A DNA stretch of 64,000 nt from Bailinhaonella thermotolerans (GCF_003594875.1 NZ_QZEY01000003.1:62001-126000); one strand, 5' to 3'; numbered from the stretch's first letter, positions 1 to 8,067 are shown. Program-made: numbers and translations. Notes: a model not told the origin generated them from the sequence alone.

Positions 1-380
1 ACCGGCCTTCTCGCTTGATCGGGAGATATTCGGGAGACAGTCCCCGCCGCCTTTGGGAACCCGCTGGAAGGAAGATCACGCGGGGGCCGGCGACTCCTGA
101 CCCCGCTCCGATGCCGGGCGCATCAGCGAAGTGATCGATCCCGGCGCGGCCGCGACGCCGGAATCGGTGCCCGCCGCTCGCGCCCGCCGGTGCGGGCGAT
201 GTCGCGGTGGCCCGGTGCCGATCTCGGGCGCCGGTTACTCCTTGAGGCGGATCCGTTTTACGCGCCGAGGCGGATGAAGATCAGCGGGGCGTCGGATGCG
301 CGGGGCCGTCGTCTCCCCGCATCCTCGAAGCACCTGGCCGGCGGGCATCCGGCCAGGCGGCCAAGAGGAGAGGAGAAGTC
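1..380. other. Upstream region without a convincing gene
   Basis: No open frame here has a good ribosome site or recognisable product. A 9-bp hairpin (arms 333-341 and 349-357) lies just before the SD of the next gene, so it probably sits in that gene's 5' leader. No clear -35/-10 pair was found. Confidence 0.5.
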
Positions 381-734
381 ATGCGGACGGGGCGTAGGCG
401 GGGAGCCGCCATGGTCGCCGCGGTGGCCGGCGGCCTGACACTCTTGACGGGCACGGCCGCGGAGGCGGGAGCCGCGGGCGCGGCCTCACCCGCGAGGGTC
501 TCGGCGGTCGCCGCGGACTGCGGGGGAAGCGTCAAGACCTGGACGAGCGGCGCGTGGCGGTACTGGAAGTACACCTGGACCAACTGCGGCTCGCGAGGGT
601 CGCGCAAGAAGATCGACATCCGCAACAAGCCTGACATGGCCTGCAAGTACATCCCCGGAGGATCCTCGCGGACCTGGAACTACCGGGCCCTGCGCAAGAG
701 CCCGTTCTACCCCCGTGGGTTCAAGAACTGCTGA
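381..734 (+). CDS. Small secreted cysteine-containing protein
   Basis: 117 aa, exported, function unknown. The N-terminus has an Arg-rich n-region (RTGRRRG), a hydrophobic core to about residue 25, and Ala-rich sequence suitable for signal peptidase I. The mature part is small, basic and aromatic (W/Y/K-rich) with four Cys, which suggests two disulfides. The ATG is fixed by a strong SD (AGGAGAGGAGAAG) about 5 nt upstream. It stands alone and ends before a hairpin terminator. I do not recognise the family. Small basic secreted proteins of this type are common and mostly uncharacterised in actinomycetes. Confidence 0.75.
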   Translation: MRTGRRRGAAMVAAVAGGLTLLTGTAAEAGAAGAASPARVSAVAADCGGSVKTWTSGAWRYWKYTWTNCGSRGSRKKIDIRNKPDMACKYIPGGSSRTWNYRALRKSPFYPRGFKNC

Positions 735-743
735 CCGCCCGTG

Positions 744-776
744 ACACGCCCCCGGTGCCCTGGCCCGGGGGCGTGC
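744..776 (+). terminator. Hairpin terminator of the secreted peptide gene
   Basis: An 11-bp perfect GC stem (CACGCCCCCGG, 745-755, with 765-775) around a 9-nt loop, 10 nt after the stop codon. It has no U-tract, which is usual in high-GC actinomycetes. Confidence 0.6.
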
Positions 777-1015
777 CAGGTCGGACGCGCGATGACCTGG
801 CCGCCGCGATCGGTCCCGCCGATGCGGCGCCGGCGCGTGCCGGAGGCGTGATCGCGGTGGGACGGGAATGGGGCGGGCGCTGGTTTCGTTTACTTTGCTC
901 GGATCAGGCATACTGGTGAGCGCATCCGTACCGGAGGCCCGGTGCCCGCGCGTGCGAGGGCACTCACCGCAGTCCGGTATCCTTACTTGGCCGGTCTTCT
1001 TATCGGCCGTGTAAT

Positions 1016-1089
1016 GGCGGAGTAGCTCAGTCAGGCAGAGCAAGCGGCTCATAATCGCTGTGTCGCCGGTTCAAGTCCGGCCTCCGCTA
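1016..1089 (+). tRNA. tRNA-Met, anticodon CAT (elongator type)
   Basis: The cloverleaf reads cleanly. The acceptor stem is GGCGGAG/CTCCGCT with one G-U pair, the anticodon stem AGCGG/TCGCT flanks loop CTCATAA, and the T-arm is GCCGG/CCGGC with TTCAAGT. The anticodon is CAT. A paired G1-U72 end and the lack of three consecutive G-C pairs at the anticodon stem argue against initiator tRNA. CCA is not encoded. A tRNA-Ile2 (k2C) identity cannot be fully excluded. It sits just upstream of rpmG. Confidence 0.9.
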
Positions 1090-1167
1090 CTACCCACGCC
1101 CGACCGCCCAGTGCGGCGGTCGCGGCTGGGTGTGTCCATCAGTCCCAAGTCAGAAAGGCACTCCCAC

Positions 1168-1332
1168 GTGGCTGCCACCGACGTTAGGCCGAAGATCACG
1201 CTGGCCTGCCAGGAGTGCAAGCACCGCAACTACATCACGCGGAAGAACCGGCGCAACGACCCGGACCGCCTGGAGCTGAAGAAGTACTGCCCGAACTGCC
1301 GTACGCACCAGCCCCACCGCGAGACCCGCTAG
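1168..1332 (+). CDS. rpmG: 50S ribosomal protein L33
   Basis: 54 aa, GTG start. A component of the large ribosomal subunit. The zinc-binding form is shown by two CxxC pairs (C14/C17 and C41/C44), so this is the Zn-dependent (C+) paralogue rather than a zinc-free copy. The core [19 protein letters not shown] is typical of L33. The start is set by AGAAAGG about 8 nt upstream and the natural N-terminus; the open frame extends further upstream through the tRNA, which cannot be coding. The neighbourhood tRNA-Met, rpmG, then two MaoC-like dehydratase genes is shared with other actinomycetes. Confidence 0.95.
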   Translation: MAATDVRPKITLACQECKHRNYITRKNRRNDPDRLELKKYCPNCRTHQPHRETR

Positions 1333-1408
1333 CACCTCCGGTCCGGCCCGGCTCCCCGGCGCGCCCCGCACTCGGCGCGCGAGCCGTACCCCCGGACCTG
1401 GCAATACA

Positions 1409-1440
1409 AGAGCGCGTGGCCACAGGCCCGCGCTCTGTTG
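1409..1440 (+). terminator. Terminator after rpmG
   Basis: Stem AGAGCGCG/CGCGCTCT (1409-1436) with an inner GGCC/GGCC pairing, followed by GTTG. It separates rpmG from the dehydratase operon. Confidence 0.6.
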
Positions 1441-1635
1441 CCGTTTCCGGCACGGCCCGCCGGCCGCTTCACCCGCCGTCTGCCGGGCGCCTCACCCGCG
1501 GCCCTTGGCCGTCTCCGCCGCCCGCGCGCTGTGACTCGCGTCTCACCTCGGCGGGGGCGGGCGCGGCGTGGCCGGGCCGCTCTGTTACCGTCGCCCCGTC
1601 ACCCCCTCTCGACCCGGAAGGAGTGCGCGGGGACG

Positions 1636-2085
1636 ATGGCACTCAACCGCGACTTCATCGGGCGGAAATTCCCTCCGTCCGAGCCCTACGAGGTCAGCCG
1701 CGTCAAGATCCGCGAGTTCGCGGCGGCGATCGGCGACGACAACCCGATCTACCGTGACCGCGAGGCCGCCAAGGCCGCCGGGCACCCCGACGTGATCGCC
1801 CCGCCCACCTTCCCCATCGTGTTCAGCATGAACAGCGCGGCAGCCGTGCTCGCCGACCCCGACCTGGGCCTGAACTTCGCCATGGTCGTCCACGGCGAGC
1901 AGCGCTTCGAGTACACCCGTCCCATCCACGCCGGTGACGTCCTCAGCTCCAGCTCCGAGGTCGTCGAGATCCGCAGCGTGGGCCGCAACGAGTTCCTCAC
2001 GCTGCGGAGCGAGGTCCGGGACGAGGCGGGCGAGCTCGTCTGCACCGCCTTCAACACGATCGTCGAGCGGGGAGGCGCCGCGTGA
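1636..2085 (+). CDS. MaoC-like (R)-hydratase, HadA-type subunit
   Basis: 149 aa. It matches the FAS1-like/MaoC N-terminal dehydratase family: IGRKFPPSEPYEVSRVKIREFAAAIGDDNP at the N-terminus and a hot-dog fold around APPTFPIVFSM. In mycobacteria HadA pairs with HadB to dehydrate 3-hydroxyacyl-ACP during FAS-II elongation. HadA-type subunits bind substrate and lack the Asp/His catalytic dyad, as here. The ATG is chosen over upstream in-frame codons because GGAAGGAG lies just ahead and the protein then begins like family members. The stop overlaps the next start as GTGA, so the two are translationally coupled. In non-mycolate actinomycetes the exact substrate is uncertain. Confidence 0.85.
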   Translation: MALNRDFIGRKFPPSEPYEVSRVKIREFAAAIGDDNPIYRDREAAKAAGHPDVIAPPTFPIVFSMNSAAAVLADPDLGLNFAMVVHGEQRFEYTRPIHAGDVLSSSSEVVEIRSVGRNEFLTLRSEVRDEAGELVCTAFNTIVERGGAA

Positions 2086-2510
2086 CCGCCACGGTGAAGT
2101 ACGACGAGGTCGAGGCCGGCCAGGAGATCCCCGCCCGCGACTTCCCGGTGAGCCGCCTCAGCCTGGTGATGTACGCCGGCGCGTCCGGCGACTTCAACGT
2201 CATCCACTGGAACGAGCGCATCGCCAAGTCCGTGGGCCTGCCCGACGTGATCGCGCACGGCATGTTCACCATGGCCCAGGGCGGCCGGTTCGTCACCGAC
2301 TGGGCCGGAGACCCCGGCGCGGTCGTGGACTACGGCGTGCGCTTCTCGGCTCCCGTGGTCGTGCCCGACGACGACCAGGGCGCGGTGATCACCATCAGCG
2401 GCGTGGTCGAGGAGAAGCTCGGCGACAACAAGGTCGTCGTCGCCCTCAAGGCGTACTCCGGCGACTCGCGCGTCCTGTCCAAGGCCCGGGCGGTCGTCAA
2501 GCTCGCCTGA
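2082..2510 (+). CDS. MaoC-like (R)-hydratase, HadB-type catalytic subunit
   Basis: 142 aa, GTG start overlapping the previous stop by 4 nt. It carries the hydratase-2 motif YAGASGDFNVIHWNERIA with presumed catalytic Asp37 and His42, followed by GLPDVIAHGMFTMA. It is expected to form a heterodimer with the HadA-type protein and to dehydrate (3R)-hydroxyacyl thioesters. Length and motif placement match mycobacterial HadB (about 142 aa). No HadC homologue is adjacent; murB follows 21 nt downstream and may be co-transcribed. Confidence 0.88.
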   Translation: MTATVKYDEVEAGQEIPARDFPVSRLSLVMYAGASGDFNVIHWNERIAKSVGLPDVIAHGMFTMAQGGRFVTDWAGDPGAVVDYGVRFSAPVVVPDDDQGAVITISGVVEEKLGDNKVVVALKAYSGDSRVLSKARAVVKLA

Positions 2511-2531
2511 GCGTCCAGATACGCTGCGACA

Positions 2532-3578
2532 ATGGCTGTTCTCTCGGATCGGGTACGGCTCGCGCCGTACACCACCATGCGGGTCGGCGGCCCCGCGCGC
2601 CGCTTCGTCGAGGTGACCACCCCCGACGAGGTGGTCCGCGCGGTGGGCGAGGCCGACGACGCGGGCGAGTCCGTGCTCATCCTCGGCGGAGGCAGCAACC
2701 TCGTCATCTCCGACACCGGATTCCCCGGCACCGTGATCCACGTCTCGACCCGGGGAATCACGTCGCAGGAGCGCGACGGCGCGGTCCTCGTGACGGCGCA
2801 GGCGGGCGAGGACTGGGACGCCTTCGTGGCCCGCTGCGTGAGCGAGGGCCTGGCCGGCGTGGAGTGCCTGTCGGGCATCCCCGGCCGCGTGGGCGCGACC
2901 CCGATCCAGAACGTCGGGGCCTACGGCCAGGAGGTCTCCCAGACCATCGAGAGCGTGGAGGTCGTGGACCGGCGGGCCCGCGAGGTCCTGCGCATGACCG
3001 CCGAGGAGTGCCGCTTCACCTACCGCGACAGCGTCTTCAAGGGCTCCGACCGCTACACCGTCCTCTCGGTGACCTACGCCCTCACCCCCGGCGCCGCGTC
3101 CCAGCCCATCGCCTACGCGGAGCTGGCCGGGCACCTGGGGGTCGAGCTGGGCGACCGGGTCCCGCTGGCGGCGGCCCGCGAGGCCGTGCTGGCCGTACGG
3201 CGGCGCAAGGGCATGGTCCTGGACCCGGCGGACCCGGACACGCGGAGCGCGGGGTCCTTCTTCACCAACCCGGTCCTGTCCGCCGCCGAGGCGGCCGACC
3301 TGGAGCTCCGGGCCCCCGGCCATCCCCGCTGGGAGCTGCCCGGCGGCCAGATCAAGGTCCCCGCCGCCTGGCTGATCGAGCAGTCCGGCTTCCCCAAGGG
3401 CTACGAACGCGGCAAGGCTCGCATCTCCACCAAGCACACCCTCGCCCTGACGAACCCCACCGGCGAGGCGACGGCGGACGACATCCTGGCCCTGGCCCGG
3501 GAGGTCAGGGACGGCGTCGCCAAGAAGTTCGGCGTGACCCTGGTCAACGAGCCCATCATGATCGGCGCCTCCCTCTGA
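2532..3578 (+). CDS. murB: UDP-N-acetylenolpyruvoylglucosamine reductase
   Basis: 348 aa. FAD-dependent, NADPH-using reductase converting UDP-GlcNAc-enolpyruvate to UDP-MurNAc in the cytoplasm, committing to peptidoglycan synthesis. The N-terminal FAD domain shows LILGGGSNLVISD and SGIPGRVGATPIQNVGAYGQEV. The C-terminal domain has YRDSVFKG and the catalytic serine in RSAGSFFTNP (Ser242). Length agrees with the family, and the start TTMRVGGPARRFVE follows the usual MurB opening. It follows the hadAB-like pair closely on the same strand. Confidence 0.97.
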   Translation: MAVLSDRVRLAPYTTMRVGGPARRFVEVTTPDEVVRAVGEADDAGESVLILGGGSNLVISDTGFPGTVIHVSTRGITSQERDGAVLVTAQAGEDWDAFVARCVSEGLAGVECLSGIPGRVGATPIQNVGAYGQEVSQTIESVEVVDRRAREVLRMTAEECRFTYRDSVFKGSDRYTVLSVTYALTPGAASQPIAYAELAGHLGVELGDRVPLAAAREAVLAVRRRKGMVLDPADPDTRSAGSFFTNPVLSAAEAADLELRAPGHPRWELPGGQIKVPAAWLIEQSGFPKGYERGKARISTKHTLALTNPTGEATADDILALAREVRDGVAKKFGVTLVNEPIMIGASL

Positions 3579-3659
3579 CCCCTGGCGCCGCCATCCGCGT
3601 CACGGCGCCCCTGCCTGAAACGCCGGAGATCGGTGGGGATCGGGGGAAGAAGCCGCCGC

Positions 3660-3790
3660 CCGGGGGCGTTAGGATTTCAGAGACCGAGGGGGAGTAGTCC
3701 CCGATCGCGTGGTCGACATACTGGCGCTTCGGCGCCCGGCCGCGTGAGCCCGCCGTGGCGGACGAGACCTTCGGCCTGGTGACCATGTGT
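3660..3790 (+). promoter_or_regulatory. yybP-ykoY (Mn2+) riboswitch
   Basis: Conserved aptamer blocks appear in order: GGGGGAGTAG (from 3688), GTCGACATACTGGC (from 3712), GAGCCCGCC (3746) and GACGAGACCTTCGG (3761-3774). P1 forms from CCGAGGG (3684-3690) and CCTTCGG (3768-3774). This is the established Mn2+-sensing class. It precedes a GDT1/UPF0016 exporter gene, the expected partner. A short TCCGG/CCGGA hairpin just before the SD at about 3857 may act as the expression platform, which would suggest translational control. Confidence 0.9.
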
Positions 3791-3871
3791 TTTGCGTGGG
3801 TCGCCGGGCCGGAGCATGCCGTCTGGGCGCCACCGCTTCCGGTCCGGCCGGCCCGGACGGGAGTGGGAATC

Positions 3872-4438
3872 TTGCAGGCCTTCTGGTTGAGCCTGGGCGT
3901 GATCTTCGTTGCCGAGCTGGGCGACAAGAGCCAGCTCATGGCGATGACGTTCGCGACCCGGTTCCGGGCGCTGCCGGTGCTCGCCGGCATCACGATCGCC
4001 ACGGCCGTCGTCCACGCCGTGAGCGTCGCCCTGGGCGGCGCGGTGGGCGGGTTCATCCCCGAGAAGCCGGTGGCCATCGCGGCCGGGCTGGCGTTCCTCG
4101 GGTTCGCCGCCTGGACCCTGCGCGGCGACTCGCTCGACGACGACGAGAGCAAGAAGGCCCAGCGCGCCACCCGGTCCGCGCTGATCGCCGTCACGATCGC
4201 GTTCTTCCTGGCCGAACTGGGCGACAAGACCATGCTCGCCACCATCACCCTCGCCGCCCGCGAGGAGGCGTTCGGCACCTGGCTCGGCTCCACCGTGGGC
4301 ATGGTCGCCGCCGACGCCCTGGCCATCGTGGTCGGCCGCTACCTCGGCAAGCGCCTCCCCGAGCGCACCATCAAGATCGGCGCCGCCGTCGGCTTCGCGG
4401 TCTTCGGCGTCCTCATCCTGGCCGAGGCCCTCATCTGA
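3872..4438 (+). CDS. GDT1/TMEM165 (UPF0016) family cation exporter
   Basis: 188 aa from TTG 3872 (LQAFWLSLGVIFVAELGDKSQ). It is a polytopic inner-membrane protein with two copies of the signature E-x-G-D-K-[ST] (AELGDKSQL and AELGDKTML), each in a three-helix half, typical of Mn2+/Ca2+ exporters. The frame is open back to ATG 3755, but that ATG lies inside the riboswitch aptamer. I therefore place the start at TTG 3872 (GTG 3863 is an alternative), with GGGAGTGGGA just upstream. The Mn2+ riboswitch supports manganese efflux as the role. It ends before a tandem CCGTACGG-rich repeat. Confidence 0.9.
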   Translation: MQAFWLSLGVIFVAELGDKSQLMAMTFATRFRALPVLAGITIATAVVHAVSVALGGAVGGFIPEKPVAIAAGLAFLGFAAWTLRGDSLDDDESKKAQRATRSALIAVTIAFFLAELGDKTMLATITLAAREEAFGTWLGSTVGMVAADALAIVVGRYLGKRLPERTIKIGAAVGFAVFGVLILAEALI

Positions 4439-4470
4439 CCCGCGCCGCCGTACGGCCCGCGCCTCGCGGC

Positions 4471-4504
4471 CTGAGCCGTACGGCCTGAGCCGTACGGCCT
4501 GAGC
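4471..4504. repeat. Tandem 14-bp repeat CTGAGCCGTACGGC (2.4 copies)
   Basis: Two perfect copies (4471-4484, 4485-4498) plus a partial one, each containing the palindrome GCCGTACGGC. It lies between convergent genes and may act as a bidirectional terminator. Confidence 0.7.
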
Positions 4505-4535
4505 AGAGCCCCGCGCGACCGGGCCGTGCGGCGGG

Positions 4536-7433
4536 CTACGCGGCGGGCGCGGGGAACAGGCGTCCCCGGTGGGCCGCCGCGGCGGCCTCGACCCGGGTGG
4601 AGACGCCGAGCTTGGTGAGGATGTTGGAGACGTGCACGCTCGCGGTCTTCGCGGAGATGAACAGCTCCTCGGCGATCTCGCGGTTGGTGCGCCCCTCGGT
4701 GACCAGGCGGAGCACCTCCAGCTCGCGCGGGGTCAGGCCGAACCGGTCCGCCCGGTCCGCGCCCTCGGGGTCCGCGAGGGTGACGCCGGTACGGCGGGCC
4801 AGGTCCTCGATCTCGTCCAGCAGGGGCCGGGCCCGCAGGGGCTCGGCGAGGCGGCACGCGGCGCGCAGCCGCACGAGGACGCCCTCCCTGTCCCCGGCGC
4901 GGGCGGCGGTGGCCGCCGCCGCGAGCAGCGACTTGGCCTGCGGGTACGGGCGCTTCATGGCCTCCCACGCGGCGGCGGCCTCGTCGTGCGCGCCCGCGTG
5001 GTGGAGGCGGTACGCCTCGGCCGCCGGGCCCTGGATGAACATGCGCGGGGCCAGGTGGGCGATGCGCTCGCGTACGGCGGGCACCGCGGGGTGGTCCCCC
5101 GCCACGTCGCAGGCGCGCTCGGACACCAGCAGGAGGGGCCAGGTCAGGGCGGCCTTGGCGGTGAGATGAGGAATGCTCAGGACCTCCCGGGCGATCTCCA
5201 GCGCGGCGTCGAGCTCGCGGCGTAGCAGGTGCAGGGTGATCTGCATCCGCGCGTGCGGGATGATCTCCTGCGCCGCCGAGTCGGCCTTGCCGAGGACGGT
5301 CCCGACCTCCTGGAGGATGCGCTCGGCGGTCTCGTCGTCGCCCCGCTTGAGGGCGATGTCCGCCTGGAGCAGGTGCATGTGCCCGCGCACCGCGCGCATG
5401 GGGACGGTGGCCAGCGCCGACCGCGTCAGCTCCAGGGCCTCGTCCCAGCGGCCCAGCGCGTCGTACGCCTCGGCGATGTTGCCCAGGAGCCACACGCCCT
5501 GGTGCCGGAAGCGGCCGTACCGGCGGGCGAGGGCGACCGCCTCCTCACCGAGCGCGATGGCCTCCTCGGAGCGGCCGAGGTGGTTGAGGGCGTCGGTCAT
5601 GTTGAGCATGGCGCGCAGGGTCGCCCGGTGGAAGTCGTTGGCCAGGGCGATGGCCTGCACCTCGCGGAGGATCCGCAGGGATGCCTCCAGGTCCCCGAGG
5701 TAGGACTCGGCGAGCGCCTCGTTGATCCGCAGCTCGGCCTCGAGCTGCCGGTCCCCGTGCGCCCGCGCGATCCGCAGCGCCTCGTCGTTGAGGGCCTGCC
5801 CCTCCTCGATGTCCTTGCTGGCCAGGAACAGGAACGTGCTGAGCCGGGAGAGCACGAACGCCCGCGGCGGCGTCGGCTCGGGCACCAGGCTCTCGGCCCG
5901 CCGCAGGTCCTCCAGTTCGCCGGGCCTGCCCTTGAAGCTCCTCAGCGTGGCCCGCCGTACCAGCGCCTGCGCCACCCGCTCGGGGTCGCGCTCGGGGTCC
6001 AGCTCGGCCAGCGCGCCCTTGGCGAACTTCAGGCCCTGCTCCACCTCGCCCACCGCGAACGCCGCCTCCAGCGCCTCCAGCACCACCGCCGTGTGGTCCA
6101 CGTTCAGCCGCTCGGCCGCGTCCGGCACCTTCTCCCACAGCTCCAGCACCCGCTCCAGGAGCTGGACCTGCTCGTTGTACGCCAGGGCGTGGGCGGCCTT
6201 CTCCGCCGCCTCCCAGGCCGAGACGAGGGCGCGCTCGTCGTTGCGCGCGTGGTACCAGTGGTGCGCGATCTCGATCGAGCCCCGGCCGTGCGGCACCAGG
6301 CTCCGGTCCTTGGCGATCTCCTCGGCGAACCTCGCGTGCAGGCGCGCGCGCTCGCCGGGGAGCAGCTCGTCGTGGACGGCCTCGCGCATGAGGGCGTGCC
6401 GGAAGGCGTACCCCTCGGCGTCGGCCACCAGCACGTTCGCGGTGACGGCGGCGCGCAGGGCGTTGTCCAGGTCGGGCCCGGCCAGGCCGGTGACGGCGGC
6501 GAGCAGCCGGTGGCCGACCTTGCTGCTCTTGGCGGCCGAGACGTGTCGCAGGACGTGCTGGGCGGGCTCGGGCAGCTTCTCGATCGAGCCGATGATGAGG
6601 TCCTGGAGCGAGGCCGGCAGGCAGTCCTCGTCGGCCTCCATCAGCGCCTCGACGAACAGCGGGATGCCCTCGCTCCTGCTGTACACCGAGTCCACCTGGG
6701 ACCTGGCGGGGGCGCGTTCGAGGATCGCGGCCATCTGCTGGGCCACCTCGTCGCGGCTGAGGCGGGGCAGGTCCACGCGTACGACGGTGTCCAGCCGGCC
6801 CAGCTCGGCCAGCACGGGCCGCAGCGGGTGGGCGCGGTGCAGCTCGTCGGAGCGGAAGGACGCGATCAGCATCACGGGGGCGGTGCGCAGGTTGCGCGTG
6901 AGGAAGACGATCAGGTCGCGGCTGGACCGGTCGGCCCAGTGGACGTCCTCGATCACCAGCACGACGGGGCGCTTCTCGGCCAGCCGTTCCAGCAGCGTGA
7001 GCATCTGCTCGAACAGGCGCGCGCGGGCCGTGTCGGTCTCGCCGTCGTCGTCGGGGCGGCCGAACTCCGGCAGCAGCCGCGCCAGGTCGCGGCTGGCGCC
7101 CTCGGGCAGCAGCGCGGCCACGTCCTCCACGCCCACGTCGCGCACGAGCTGGCGAAGCGCGGCGGTGAAGGGGGCGTAGGCCAGGCCCTCGGTGGACAGC
7201 TCGACGCAGTTGCCGGTGAGGACGAGGGCGTCGCGCGTGGTCGCGGCCTCGGCGAACCGGCCGATGGCGCGCGTCTTGCCGACCCCGGCCTCGCCGCCGA
7301 GCAGCACGGCCGCCGCGCCCTCCTCGCAGGCGCGCTCGAAGGTCTCGTCGAGCACGCTCAGCTCGGCCTCACGACCCACGAAGACGGGACTTATCGCACG
7401 TCGCGCAATCACGCCTTCCAGCATGTCATGCAC
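4536..7433 (-). CDS. Large ATP-binding LuxR-family (LAL/MalT-like) transcriptional regulator
   Basis: 965 aa (GTG 7433; ATG 7424 also possible, 6 nt after AAGGTG). Domain order: short leader, AAA/STAND ATPase with Walker A GGEAGVGKT (46-54) and Walker B-like VVLVIEDVHWADRSS (about residue 160); a long TPR-rich middle (about 400-800); and a C-terminal LuxR helix-turn-helix LTPRELEVLRLVTEGRTNREIAEELF (about 895-960). Proteins of this type multimerise on ligand plus ATP and activate target promoters. The inducer is unknown. Two small paralogous genes and a 27-bp inverted repeat lie upstream on the same strand, which suggests local or autogenous control. Confidence 0.92.
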   Translation of the reverse strand: MHDMLEGVIARRAISPVFVGREAELSVLDETFERACEEGAAAVLLGGEAGVGKTRAIGRFAEAATTRDALVLTGNCVELSTEGLAYAPFTAALRQLVRDVGVEDVAALLPEGASRDLARLLPEFGRPDDDGETDTARARLFEQMLTLLERLAEKRPVVLVIEDVHWADRSSRDLIVFLTRNLRTAPVMLIASFRSDELHRAHPLRPVLAELGRLDTVVRVDLPRLSRDEVAQQMAAILERAPARSQVDSVYSRSEGIPLFVEALMEADEDCLPASLQDLIIGSIEKLPEPAQHVLRHVSAAKSSKVGHRLLAAVTGLAGPDLDNALRAAVTANVLVADAEGYAFRHALMREAVHDELLPGERARLHARFAEEIAKDRSLVPHGRGSIEIAHHWYHARNDERALVSAWEAAEKAAHALAYNEQVQLLERVLELWEKVPDAAERLNVDHTAVVLEALEAAFAVGEVEQGLKFAKGALAELDPERDPERVAQALVRRATLRSFKGRPGELEDLRRAESLVPEPTPPRAFVLSRLSTFLFLASKDIEEGQALNDEALRIARAHGDRQLEAELRINEALAESYLGDLEASLRILREVQAIALANDFHRATLRAMLNMTDALNHLGRSEEAIALGEEAVALARRYGRFRHQGVWLLGNIAEAYDALGRWDEALELTRSALATVPMRAVRGHMHLLQADIALKRGDDETAERILQEVGTVLGKADSAAQEIIPHARMQITLHLLRRELDAALEIAREVLSIPHLTAKAALTWPLLLVSERACDVAGDHPAVPAVRERIAHLAPRMFIQGPAAEAYRLHHAGAHDEAAAAWEAMKRPYPQAKSLLAAAATAARAGDREGVLVRLRAACRLAEPLRARPLLDEIEDLARRTGVTLADPEGADRADRFGLTPRELEVLRLVTEGRTNREIAEELFISAKTASVHVSNILTKLGVSTRVEAAAAAHRGRLFPAPAA

Positions 7434-7494
7434 CTTGTCCTGGATTCGCCTGATTTCTGGCCGGGACGAGGCGGGCGCCGTACGACGGCCGACC

Positions 7495-7572
7495 GCCGTG
7501 CCCGGTTATAGGGGAACACCTCGCGCGCGAGGGAGGATGCGCGCCAGGTGCGCCCCTATAGCCGGGCACGGC
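7495..7572. repeat. 27-bp inverted repeat upstream of the LuxR-type regulator
   Basis: Arms 7495-7521 and 7546-7572 match at 24 of 27 positions (GCCGTGCCCGG.TATAGGGG..CACCT), separated by 24 bp that themselves contain GCGCGC at both ends. Each arm carries a TATAG -10-like core. It lies about 60 bp before the regulator start. No U-tract follows on either strand, so an operator/promoter role is more likely than termination. Confidence 0.75.
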
Positions 7573-7623
7573 GGCGGTGACAGGGATTCCGTGGTTTTCC
7601 GTACTGCGGGTTCATGGCCCGGG

Positions 7624-7791
7624 TCACATCGCCGACGGGCGCCGCAGCAGGGCGCGCAGGGAGACCTTCCTGGCCGGACGCGTGCTCCCGCTGTGAGAAC
7701 GGGCCTCGGTGACGAGCCGGTGGTGGGCCGCCTCGCGGACGAGGCGGTCCGACCGCTCGGAGATGAGACTGAGGTGGAATTCCGGTGACAT
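7624..7791 (-). CDS. Small protein (55 aa), paralogue of the neighbour
   Basis: The frame MSPEFHLSLISERSDRLVRE... ends in an Arg-rich RALLRRPSAM tail. The ATG is fixed by a textbook SD (AAGGAGGA, 5 nt away). It resembles the next upstream 45-aa protein: both start M-x-P-E, then L-x-x-[EK]-x-R-x-x-x-L-x-R-E-A-A, and end in a basic L-L-[RG]-R tail. The predicted product is a short amphipathic helix with a basic tail. Function unknown. It probably shares a transcript with its paralogue and perhaps with the downstream LuxR-type regulator. Confidence 0.7.
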   Translation of the reverse strand: MSPEFHLSLISERSDRLVREAAHHRLVTEARSHSGSTRPARKVSLRALLRRPSAM

Positions 7792-7880
7792 GGCGTCCTC
7801 CTTCTTGTCAGTGCCTCTTGGGCGGTTCTTCAGTGCTTCGGGTGGGTGCCGCCTGTGGTGCCGGCCGGCGCTTGCGCTGT

Positions 7881-7915
7881 GCCTGCCCGCCTGCCCGCCT
7901 GCCCGCCTGCCCGCG
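7881..7915. repeat. Tandem octamer CCTGCCCG (about 4 copies)
   Basis: A simple-sequence tract between the two small paralogous genes. It could expand or contract by slippage and would change only the spacer. Confidence 0.65.
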
Positions 7916-7929
7916 GCTCGGGCGGCGGG

Positions 7930-8067
7930 TCAGCGGCCGAGCAGCCGCCGTACGACTCCGCGGCGGCGGCCGTCGCGGCCGCTCTCCGCCTTGCGGTACT
8001 GCGCCGCCTCGCGGCGGAGGTCCTCGACGCGGTTCTTCGACGCGAGGTAGTCGAGCTCGGGGTTCAT
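7930..8067 (-). CDS. Small protein (45 aa), first of the tandem pair
   Basis: Begins MNPELDYLASKNRVEDLRRE and ends VVRRLLGR. The ATG follows AAGGGAGA at about 5 nt. Predicted as one amphipathic helix followed by an Arg-rich tail. It is homologous by eye to the 55-aa protein 138 bp downstream, suggesting tandem duplication. Charge-rich peptides of this pattern occur in many actinomycete genomes, but I know of no assigned function. Codon use (G/C third positions) matches neighbouring real genes. Confidence 0.7.
   Translation of the reverse strand: MNPELDYLASKNRVEDLRREAAQYRKAESGRDGRRRGVVRRLLGR

Noticed and set aside
190..438. 82-codon frame at the window start
   Set aside because: No SD, low-complexity product, and it overlaps the well-supported secreted peptide gene.
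1016..1089. Initiator tRNA-fMet
   Set aside because: The first base pair is matched (G-U) and the anticodon stem lacks the three consecutive G-C pairs of initiators.
1749..3437. 562-codon minus-strand frame antisense to the hadAB-like genes and murB
   Set aside because: GC-rich shadow frame. The translation is low-complexity (G/R/D/H-rich) and has no family signature, while the opposite strand carries clear genes.
5229..7511. 760-codon plus-strand frame opposite the LuxR-type regulator
   Set aside because: Shadow of the real minus-strand gene, whose Walker and helix-turn-helix motifs are unambiguous.
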